DNA of 20,389 nt from Calditrichota bacterium (GTDB taxonomy: Bacteria; Calditrichota; Calditrichia; Calditrichales; Calditrichaceae): the NCBI GenBank assembly GCA_024278715.1, contig JAJRSN010000286.1, positions 1 through 20,389 of the forward strand, in the 5' to 3' direction. Of this stretch, positions 14,205 through 20,389 are shown in pieces. How positions within the stretch are numbered: the stretch's first letter is position 1; each line of letters begins with the position of its first letter. The position numbers and the translations under genes were made by a program. The notes under the pieces were generated by a model, which worked only from the letters and a program-made list of their open reading frames with translations, was not told the DNA's origin and did no database searches.

Positions 14205-15635
14205 TTAATCGCTGATTACTTTCCAGTCCAAAAACCAGTCCCATTGATCGAAATATAAGTTTCCGCCTTTCCATTCTAACTCGCCTCTTTGAGAATCAAC
14301 GGTTTCCGAACGGAAATATTTCTTCGGAGGATAAAACTGTTTGGAATAATCGTCATTAAAAATCAGGCGATAACTGTCCATTCCGTTCAGATAAAAGAAT
14401 TTGAATTTGGGATCATCGGATTTGCGCATGCCGTAAGTGACATCCGCGGGAACCCAGCCATAAGGTTCAAAATAGACCATTGACCAGTCGTGCATACTGT
14501 CATTCGGAGGTTGAAATTCCCATCCGCTCTGCCAGCGAGCCGGAATGCCGTTCATGCGGAATAGCGTCATTAATAAAAAAGTCTGAATGCCGCAGTCGCC
14601 GTGTCTGTTGAGCACGGGGTATAAAGAGAGATCGCGAATGGTCGAATATTCCCGCGCCGAAGCCCAGGTGATGTTGGTATCTACCCAGGCAAAGATCTTT
14701 TGAGCAATCCGGTAGGGATTGGTTTCCGAGCCGACGATGCGTTCGGATAATTTTTTAAGTGTATCAAGAAAAACAATATGCGGCGGTTCTTCTTTTAAAT
14801 AACGGCTCAAATCTCCCTGCGGATCGATCGGCTTAACTTTTTCCGGATCGATATCCGCATAAACTCCCTGGGTTGTGTATTCGTATTCAACGCTAAAAAC
14901 GGTTTTTTCTCCGGCTACGCTCTTTTTTTCGAAATAAATTGTACGTTGTAATTTGTCATTTGGGGCTAAAAGGTATTTTTCGGGTTCGGTTTTCAACAGT
15001 TTGATATTAATCTGACGATGCGGAATTTCCCGCGGAAAGGGGATCCAACAACGGATGGTTTCGCCCGCAGGCACCGCGTCCGGATTCACCTCAATTCGAT
15101 GTGTAATTCTCAAACGCACCGGTACGGAATAGGGCTCGCCGGTTTGTAAACATTCGCTTATCACTTGCCTGATATGTCCGTCCAGATCAAATTTTTCCTT
15201 CTTTTCTTCCCGATGGCGCGCGTTCCAGATGCGAAGACAATTCTTGTCCAGGCGAAACAAATTTCTGGCGGCGCGATTAAAATACCGTTTTTGTCCGTCG
15301 ATCTCCATGTATTCCAATTTTTTCTCTTTTTCCCAGCGTTCAAGATCTTTATCGGTTACGTCCGGAATGTATTGTTTGATAAAAGCAACCACCTCTTCAC
15401 GCGTTTTGGTAAAATCTTTGCGAATGCGATTCATCCGTTCCAATTCAAATTCCATCTGTTTCCTTTCGGATTCCGTTATGTTTTTATCTTCGGAAAGGCG
15501 TTCTTTAATCATTTTTTCCGCCCTACTAAACTCACCCCTGTCAACCATTTTTTGATAATCGTTTATCGTCATTTTTTGGCAGGCAATAAACAATAAACCA
15601 ATGACAACAAATGTAATGCTGATTCTGAACTTCAT
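14205..15635 (-). CDS. Lipoprotein with transglutaminase-like (papain-fold) domain
   Basis: 476 residues from the chosen ATG. A lipoprotein signal (MKFRISITFVVIGLLFIAC, acylated C19) anchors it to a membrane facing the periplasm. A charged helical region (about 20-165) is followed by a beta-rich region (about 170-260). Then comes a transglutaminase-like core with the triad Cys348 (RHGDCG), His382 (SMHDWSMVYF) and Asp398 (WVPADVTYG). Such domains act as peptidases, peptidoglycan-associated enzymes or cross-linkers, and the substrate is unknown. An upstream in-frame ATG at 15686 is rejected because GGGAGGTAAC lies directly before the 15635 ATG, and the lipobox then sits correctly at residue 19. 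The gene is 25 bp downstream of the nitroreductase gene, apparently in one transcript. Confidence 0.88.
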   Translation of the reverse strand: MKFRISITFVVIGLLFIACQKMTINDYQKMVDRGEFSRAEKMIKERLSEDKNITESERKQMEFELERMNRIRKDFTKTREEVVAFIKQYIPDVTDKDLERWEKEKKLEYMEIDGQKRYFNRAARNLFRLDKNCLRIWNARHREEKKEKFDLDGHIRQVISECLQTGEPYSVPVRLRITHRIEVNPDAVPAGETIRCWIPFPREIPHRQINIKLLKTEPEKYLLAPNDKLQRTIYFEKKSVAGEKTVFSVEYEYTTQGVYADIDPEKVKPIDPQGDLSRYLKEEPPHIVFLDTLKKLSERIVGSETNPYRIAQKIFAWVDTNITWASAREYSTIRDLSLYPVLNRHGDCGIQTFLLMTLFRMNGIPARWQSGWEFQPPNDSMHDWSMVYFEPYGWVPADVTYGMRKSDDPKFKFFYLNGMDSYRLIFNDDYSKQFYPPKKYFRSETVDSQRGELEWKGGNLYFDQWDWFLDWKVISD

Positions 15636-15660
15636 GTTACCTCCCGTCGGGATATTGATA

Positions 15661-16239
15661 TTAAAATTTTTGAATAATGATTTCATTTAAAGAGCGCTTC
15701 GGAACATGATGGACTCCCTGTTCGTCGCGCCAGTACCTGATATCTCCGTCTTTACCCACCTCTTCCAGAACAATTGTTTCATTGGGCTTTCCCAGAGCGA
15801 GCACCAATAAAATTTCAAAATGATCGGGTATGTTTAAAATTTGCATTAGTTTTTTTCTTTTGATCGAACCGATAATGCAGCCGGCGTACCCTTTTTCCGC
15901 GGCGCCCAGCAAAATGCTCTGCGCGGCAATTCCATGATCGCAATCAAGGGGATACTTGATGCGTTTATCCGCCAGAACGATGATGTAGGCTGCGGGACGT
16001 TCGCCTTCCGCCGGACCGGACCAGTCGGTTAAATAACCAGCCCAGGCAAGATGAGGGAAAATTTTGGCGTTGGTTTCAGGGTCGGAAGAAAGTATGTATT
16101 TTAAGGGCTGCAAATTAGACGCGGAAGCAGAAAGCCGGGCTAATTCTATCAATTCCTCCAGCTCGCTTAACGGAATTTGTTCATGTTGTTTAAATCTGCG
16201 GCAACTGCGATTTTTTTTGATGAGGTCTTTGAGTGCCAT
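15661..16239 (-). CDS. Nitroreductase-family FMN oxidoreductase
   Basis: A 192-residue flavin enzyme of the nitroreductase superfamily, using NAD(P)H to reduce nitroaromatics, quinones or other acceptors. The FMN phosphate-binding start NRSCRRF (10-16), SASASNLQPLKYIL (37-50), and the mid-domain helix DHGIAAQSILLGAAEKGYAGC are typical. GSIKRKKLMQILNIPDHFEI and LVLALGKP complete the fold. AGGGA precedes the ATG. It lies 16 bp after the alpha/beta hydrolase stop and 25 bp before the lipoprotein ATG, so the three genes form a tight minus-strand operon. The physiological substrate is not evident. Confidence 0.9.
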   Translation of the reverse strand: MALKDLIKKNRSCRRFKQHEQIPLSELEELIELARLSASASNLQPLKYILSSDPETNAKIFPHLAWAGYLTDWSGPAEGERPAAYIIVLADKRIKYPLDCDHGIAAQSILLGAAEKGYAGCIIGSIKRKKLMQILNIPDHFEILLVLALGKPNETIVLEEVGKDGDIRYWRDEQGVHHVPKRSLNEIIIQKF

Positions 16240-16255
16240 AGTAATTCCCTTTTAA

Positions 16256-17035
16256 TTATTGAACCTGTTCGGGTTTAATAAATTCCAGAATATTATCGAT
16301 CAACAATTTCGGCGCGTCGGCGTGCACCCAGTGCGTTGCTTTGGGAATGGTTTTAATTTGCGCGTTTGGAAACAGCCGGTAAATTTCCTGAAAATCGTCA
16401 TCACTAATGTAATCGGAAAGCTCTCCGCGTAAAAACAAAGCGCGCCCGTTAAATGGTCGTTCGGAACGGATGGCTTCCAAAATTCGATCCAGGTTCCGGT
16501 AAACAGCCTGAAGATTAATTTTCCAATAAAATCGATTCTGCCGATCTCTTTGCAGGTTTTTAAGCAGAAACTGCCGGATTGCGGCTTGAGGTATTTGGCG
16601 GCTCAAAAACCGGTCGGCTTCGGCTCTGGTTTTTAAATTTGAGACGTCCAATTTTAACAGTAATTCAAGAAATTGTTTAAAATAAGGATGGTTATAGGCT
16701 CGCGGAGCGATATCCACTACTATTAAACGGCTGACCGATTCCGGATGGTTAAGCGCAAACAACATGCTTACTTTACCGCCCATGGAATGCCCCAGCAAGT
16801 TAACATTTTTAAGGTTCTGTTCCCGAATAAATTCAACCAGGTCCCGAACCATTACGGAATAATTGAATTCCGGATGATGCGGCGATTTGCCATGATTTCG
16901 TAAATCGAGCAAAAACACCCGAAAATATCGCGATAGCTGTTTACCAATCGACATCCAGTTATCGGACATTCCGAATAATCCGTGAAGAATAATCAGCGGT
17001 TGTCCCTTGCCAACGGTTCTGAAAAACAGACGCAT
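16256..17035 (-). CDS. Alpha/beta hydrolase (YbfF-like esterase)
   Basis: A 259-residue alpha/beta-hydrolase fold enzyme. Features are the oxyanion region ILHGLFGMSDNW (16-27), DLRNHGKSPHH (44-54), the nucleophile elbow GHSMGG with S84, and the catalytic histidine H235 in ATHWVHADAP. The acid is likely D208 in GELSDYI. The order and wording match the YbfF group of short-acyl esterases, which can act on acyl-CoA or other esters in vitro. The native substrate is unassigned. It has no signal peptide, so it is cytoplasmic. It is the first gene of the minus-strand hydrolase-nitroreductase-lipoprotein run. The ribosome-binding site is weak. Confidence 0.9.
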   Translation of the reverse strand: MRLFFRTVGKGQPLIILHGLFGMSDNWMSIGKQLSRYFRVFLLDLRNHGKSPHHPEFNYSVMVRDLVEFIREQNLKNVNLLGHSMGGKVSMLFALNHPESVSRLIVVDIAPRAYNHPYFKQFLELLLKLDVSNLKTRAEADRFLSRQIPQAAIRQFLLKNLQRDRQNRFYWKINLQAVYRNLDRILEAIRSERPFNGRALFLRGELSDYISDDDFQEIYRLFPNAQIKTIPKATHWVHADAPKLLIDNILEFIKPEQVQ

Positions 17036-17066
17036 GATCTCGATAATCCTTTATTTTTGCTTCACA

Positions 17067-17095
17067 AAAATAGTAAGACACTCTGTTTAAAGCAA
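17067..17095 (-). promoter_or_regulatory. Possible sigma70-type promoter for the hydrolase operon
   Basis: On the minus strand TTGCTT and TATTTT are spaced by 17 bp, 32 bp upstream of the hydrolase ATG. The half-matches are weak but the spacing and position are right. It is tentative. Confidence 0.35.
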
Positions 17096-17220
17096 TTTAT
17101 TTGTGCGGCAGAAGGTTTTTTAATACAAGCCACAAAATTGTGTCTTTAATCGTTCAAGCTTGTTGAAGGTAAACGTTTAATTTATTAGTTTTACATCTAT
17201 TGTACAATTGAGGGAAGTTT

Positions 17221-18144
17221 ATGGAATTATTCGTAAATACCGGAATACTAATTCTGAGCGTTGTTTTTCTTTGGTTCGGCGCATTATGGATTGTGGACTC
17301 TGCGCCAAAAATTGCTTATAAACTCGGCATTTCGGATCTGGTGGTTGGTTTGACCATTGTCGCTCTCGGGACTTCGGCGCCTGAATTTTCCGTCACCATT
17401 ACGGCTGCTATAAAACATCAGCCGGATATTTCGGTGGGTAATATTGTGGGTTCCAACATTTTTAATTTGGGTTTTATTCTTGGTGGGGTGGCTTTACTGC
17501 AAACAATCAAAACAAGCCCAAAAATTGTTTATCGCGAAGGAACCATATTAATAGCCATCTCCGTAATTTTACTTTTCTTTTTAAGAGATTATTCCATTGC
17601 CTTTTGGGAGGGGATTTTTCTTGTATCCTGTTTGGTTGTTTACCTTAGTTATCTGTTTATTCATAAGGAAGTAATCGAAGAAGATAACACGGCGGGCGAA
17701 TTTCGCTGGTATCATATAGTCAAGTTAATTATCGGACTCGGTCTTGTGGTGGCGGGCGGTCATTTTTTAGTGGGATCGGCGTCATTTTTGGCAAAAAAGA
17801 TGGGTCTTTCAGAATGGGCTATTGCCGTTACTGTTGTGGCGGCTGGAACATCGGCGCCCGAATTTGCCACGTCATTGGTAGCCGCCATTAAAGGACGTCA
17901 CGGAATTTCAGCCGGAAATCTGATCGGAAGCGATCTGTTTAACATTATGGGCGTACTGGGACTTGCCGCGATTCTTCGACCGCTGCACGTGGCTAAAGAC
18001 GCGCCCCTGGATATTTTTATTCTTGTGCTGCTTGTTACAACCGTGGTTATTATGATGCGCACCGGATGGAGAATATCGCGACTGGAAGGCTTTATTTTAA
18101 TTGTGGTCAGTTTAATTCGCTGGTTTTTTACTTTCAGACAATAA
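17221..18144 (+). CDS. Na+/Ca2+ antiporter of the CaCA family (YrbG-like)
   Basis: A 307-residue inner-membrane cation exchanger with about ten helices in two inverted repeats. The alpha-repeats carry GTSAPEFS (50-57) with GNIVGSNIFN (73-82), and GTSAPEFA (209-216) with GNLIGSDLFN (232-241). E55, N79, E214 and D238 correspond to the ion-binding residues of the family, and the N in repeat 1 and D in repeat 2 pattern matches prokaryotic Na+/Ca2+ exchangers. It has the normal length and is intact. AGGGAAG precedes the ATG. It is divergent from the hydrolase operon and convergent with secA, with a hairpin terminator between. Confidence 0.93.
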   Translation: MELFVNTGILILSVVFLWFGALWIVDSAPKIAYKLGISDLVVGLTIVALGTSAPEFSVTITAAIKHQPDISVGNIVGSNIFNLGFILGGVALLQTIKTSPKIVYREGTILIAISVILLFFLRDYSIAFWEGIFLVSCLVVYLSYLFIHKEVIEEDNTAGEFRWYHIVKLIIGLGLVVAGGHFLVGSASFLAKKMGLSEWAIAVTVVAAGTSAPEFATSLVAAIKGRHGISAGNLIGSDLFNIMGVLGLAAILRPLHVAKDAPLDIFILVLLVTTVVIMMRTGWRISRLEGFILIVVSLIRWFFTFRQ

Positions 18145-18157
18145 TTTTTACACATAC

Positions 18158-18185
18158 AAAAAAACCCGGCTTTAAAACCGGGTTT
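18158..18185 (-). terminator. Intrinsic terminator of secA
   Basis: AAACCCGG and CCGGGTTT form an 8-bp stem. In the secA (minus) direction it is followed by a seven-T tract. The plus-strand side has only TTT after the stem, so it would serve the antiporter gene less efficiently. Confidence 0.88.
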
Positions 18186-18191
18186 CATCTA

Positions 18192-20389
18192 TTAACTGTT
18201 TAAAGCGCCGTGGCACTTTTTATATTTTTTTCCGCTCCCGCACGGGCACGGATCGTTGGGTCCGATTTTTTCACCCACGCGGATCGGCTGCTTTTTACTT
18301 GAACGCTGCTTACCCGCTTTTTGAATATCGCTCTCTTCCTGAAACGATGAATCGAAAGCCATGCCGGAAGCGCTTTCGTGAATAAGCTGAACATGCTGCG
18401 GTTGTCTTTGACGCGCTTCCGCCCGATTGACAGGTTCTTCGACCAATTGAAATCTCCACAGCCAATGCAGAGTCTCTTCGTTAATTTCATGAATCAGGTT
18501 TTCGAACATATTGTAGGCTTCACGCTTGTATTCAACCAACGGATCCTTTTGTCCGTAGGCGCGCAGGTGAATGCCTTCTTTTAACATGTCCATTTGATAG
18601 AGATGATCTTTCCATTTATCATCGATCACTCTCAAAATAAAGTAGCGCTCAAGAACGGACATGCGTTCACGACCGATGCGTTTCTCTTTCAGCTCATAAA
18701 TACGCAGAGCCTGATCTTTAATATATTGCTGCAGACTTTCGCGATCGTAGTCCTGAATGTTCTGTTTAACCTGATAGAGCGAAATGTTCAAAACATTGCC
18801 GAGGTCTGTTTCCAAACTATCTAATTGCCATTCTTCGTAATGCGCTCTTTGCGGAACGTACAAATCGAGTTTATGCTCAATAAATTCATCCAATATGCTT
18901 TCGACTTCTTCCCGTGTGTCTTCCTGCATAAGCGCGACCCTTCGCCGGTCGTAAATAATTTCGCGCTGCTGATTCATAACATCGTCGTATTCCAACAGAC
19001 GTTTACGAATAGCAAAGTTCTGCATTTCAACCTTTTTCTGCGCTTTTTCGATGGAGCGCGTAATCATCGAATGCGTAATAACTTCGCCTTCCTGCACGCC
19101 GAGACGATCCATGATTCGGGCGACGCGTTCGCTTCCGAAAAGCCGCATTAAATCGTCTTCTAAACTGAGGAAAAAGACACTGCTGCCGGGGTCGCCCTGA
19201 CGTCCGGCACGCCCGCGCAACTGACGATCGATGCGTAGGGATTCGTGACGTTCCGTACCGATAATCGCCAAACCGCCGGCTTCCACCACTCCTTCGCCTA
19301 ATTTGATGTCCGTACCGCGACCAGCCATATTGGTGGCAATTGTCACTGCGCGTGGTTCGCCGGCATGCGCGATAATTTCCGCCTCACGGGCATGGTGCTT
19401 GGCGTTTAATACATTATGAGGAATTCCGCGCCGCTTGAGCATTCGGCTTAAAATTTCGGACACTTCTACAGTGGTGGTACCGACAAGAATCGGTCGCCCT
19501 TTTTCGCGTTCTTTGATGATTTGCTCAATCACCGCGTTGTACTTTTCACGCTTACTCCGGTAAACCACGTCTTCATAATCGATACGAACCACCGGTTTAT
19601 TGGTCGGAACCACAACCACATCCAGCTTGTAAATTTCCCAGAATTCCGCCGCTTCGGTTTCGGCGGTACCTGTCATTCCCGCTAATTTATCGTACATTCT
19701 AAAGTAATTTTGCAGGGTAATTGTGGCTAAAGTTTGCGTTTCTTTTTCGATCTGGACGTTTTCTTTGGCTTCAATCGCCTGATGCAGACCGTCGCTGTAA
19801 CGACGACCGTGCAAAATACGTCCGGTGAATTCATCAACGATTAATACTTTGCCGTCCTGAACCACATATTCCTGGTCTCTTTCATAAAGAGTATATGCTC
19901 GCAATAACTGGGCTATGTTCTGAATTTTTTCGCTGCGTTCTGAATAAAGGCTGTGAACTTCTTCTTTGCGGATCAGTTTTTCTTCGTAAGATAGGTCTGG
20001 ATCGCTTTCGATTTTGGCTATTTCATCGCCCAAATCGGGAAGCAGGAACATATCGGGATCATTGGGATTTAATTCTTCTCTGCCTTTTTCGGTCAAATCA
20101 ATAATATGATTTTTTTCGTCGATGATGTAGTACAAATCGCCAAAGTAAGTTTCGTCCGAAACCTTATTCTGAGCCTTATCGCGCAGGTAATCATTTTCGA
20201 TTTGCTGAACCAGGGTTTTAATCCCTTTTTCATGATACAATTTTAATAGTTTGCGGTTTTTTGGCGCTCCGCGTTCGGCAATGAGCAACTTCATGCCCGC
20301 TTCTTTGTGTTTTCCCTGATCGAGCAATTGTTCAGCTTCATAAATCAGGCGGTTAACCAATCGGTTCTGATTGGCGACGAGACGTTCCA
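18192..20389 (-). CDS. secA: Preprotein translocase ATPase SecA, C-terminal part (N-terminus off right edge)
   Basis: The motor ATPase that pushes proteins through SecYEG. The frame is open at the right edge (ERLVANQNRLVNRLIYE...), so a TTG near 20360 is not a true start. Visible parts are the end of the preprotein cross-linking domain and the VLIVDEFTGRILHGRR segment (about 19800-19850). The NBD2 helicase text includes KLAGMTGTAETEA, GTTTVEVSEILSRM, NMAGRGTDIKLG and RQLRGRAGRQGDPG. The helical scaffold and wing follow (RLLEYDDVMNQQREIIYDRR). The C-terminal zinc module is CPCGSGKKYKKCHG near 18200-18245, which binds SecB or ribosomes. The roughly 730 residues seen include a long acidic stretch (NPNDPDMFLLPDLGDEIAK) in the region before VLIVDE, as in long SecA forms of FCB-type bacteria. 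A terminator follows the stop. Confidence 0.97.
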   Translation of the reverse strand, partial: ERLVANQNRLVNRLIYEAEQLLDQGKHKEAGMKLLIAERGAPKNRKLLKLYHEKGIKTLVQQIENDYLRDKAQNKVSDETYFGDLYYIIDEKNHIIDLTEKGREELNPNDPDMFLLPDLGDEIAKIESDPDLSYEEKLIRKEEVHSLYSERSEKIQNIAQLLRAYTLYERDQEYVVQDGKVLIVDEFTGRILHGRRYSDGLHQAIEAKENVQIEKETQTLATITLQNYFRMYDKLAGMTGTAETEAAEFWEIYKLDVVVVPTNKPVVRIDYEDVVYRSKREKYNAVIEQIIKEREKGRPILVGTTTVEVSEILSRMLKRRGIPHNVLNAKHHAREAEIIAHAGEPRAVTIATNMAGRGTDIKLGEGVVEAGGLAIIGTERHESLRIDRQLRGRAGRQGDPGSSVFFLSLEDDLMRLFGSERVARIMDRLGVQEGEVITHSMITRSIEKAQKKVEMQNFAIRKRLLEYDDVMNQQREIIYDRRRVALMQEDTREEVESILDEFIEHKLDLYVPQRAHYEEWQLDSLETDLGNVLNISLYQVKQNIQDYDRESLQQYIKDQALRIYELKEKRIGRERMSVLERYFILRVIDDKWKDHLYQMDMLKEGIHLRAYGQKDPLVEYKREAYNMFENLIHEINEETLHWLWRFQLVEEPVNRAEARQRQPQHVQLIHESASGMAFDSSFQEESDIQKAGKQRSSKKQPIRVGEKIGPNDPCPCGSGKKYKKCHGALNS

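Noticed and set aside
15165..15596. 143-codon plus-strand frame opposite the lipoprotein gene
   Set aside because: It is an antisense shadow. Its Phe-rich text reflects the complement of Lys/Glu codons in the real gene.
15636..15686. Upstream ATG for the transglutaminase lipoprotein
   Set aside because: It would bury the lipoprotein signal 17 residues into the protein and overlap the nitroreductase gene. A strong GGGAGG precedes the ATG at 15635.
20358..20360. TTG as the start of a 722-residue SecA
   Set aside because: The frame stays open to the right edge with SecA-like text (ERLVANQNR), so the gene is simply cut by the window.
1..20389. CRISPR arrays, tRNA or rRNA genes, insertion sequences, prophage genes
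   Set aside because: I looked for regularly spaced repeats, tRNA-like cloverleaves, rRNA text, transposase or integrase frames and found none.

Overview
The window reads as the chromosome of a free-living, Gram-negative, respiring bacterium. It has an outer-membrane porin, a Tat-exported periplasmic nitrate reductase, multihaem cytochrome c, a TRAP transporter, a lipoprotein and SecA. The gene mix, the moderately AT-rich DNA and the SecA text would fit the FCB group, perhaps a Calditrichota-like lineage. That placement is inference from gene content; no marker here fixes the taxon.

Left part (1-6430): a nitrate-respiration locus. On the minus strand run a beta-barrel porin, a tetrahaem cytochrome (NapM-like) and napA, which leaves the window at position 1. 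Divergently on the plus strand are a histidine kinase with a periplasmic c-type haem motif (CxxCH) and an NtrC-type sigma54 activator, overlapping as ATGA. The 237-bp divergent gap holds a near-consensus sigma54 -24/-12 element facing the porin and, about 110 bp upstream of its predicted start, an 18-bp imperfect palindrome placed like an enhancer site. Together these suggest a circuit in which a haem-bearing sensor kinase drives porin and nap transcription through a sigma54 activator. This is the most interesting system in the window.

Middle (6431-10269): a 442-bp non-coding stretch full of short imperfect repeats, a TRAP transporter pair (DctQ, DctM) with no binding-protein gene in view, a strong intrinsic terminator with a second hairpin just before it, a 0.6-kb gene-poor stretch, and a membrane-anchored GGDEF protein whose signature motif is destroyed.

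Right-centre (10270-14051): a sirtuin and an unrecognised membrane protein on the minus strand; a family I inorganic pyrophosphatase and a SAM-dependent methyltransferase on the plus strand; and a SUI1/YciH protein on the minus strand.

Right part (14052-20389): a compact minus-strand run of alpha/beta hydrolase, nitroreductase and lipoprotein transglutaminase; a plus-strand CaCA-family Na+/Ca2+ antiporter; and the C-terminal part of secA, which enters from the right edge. A hairpin with a U-tract in the secA direction separates the last two.
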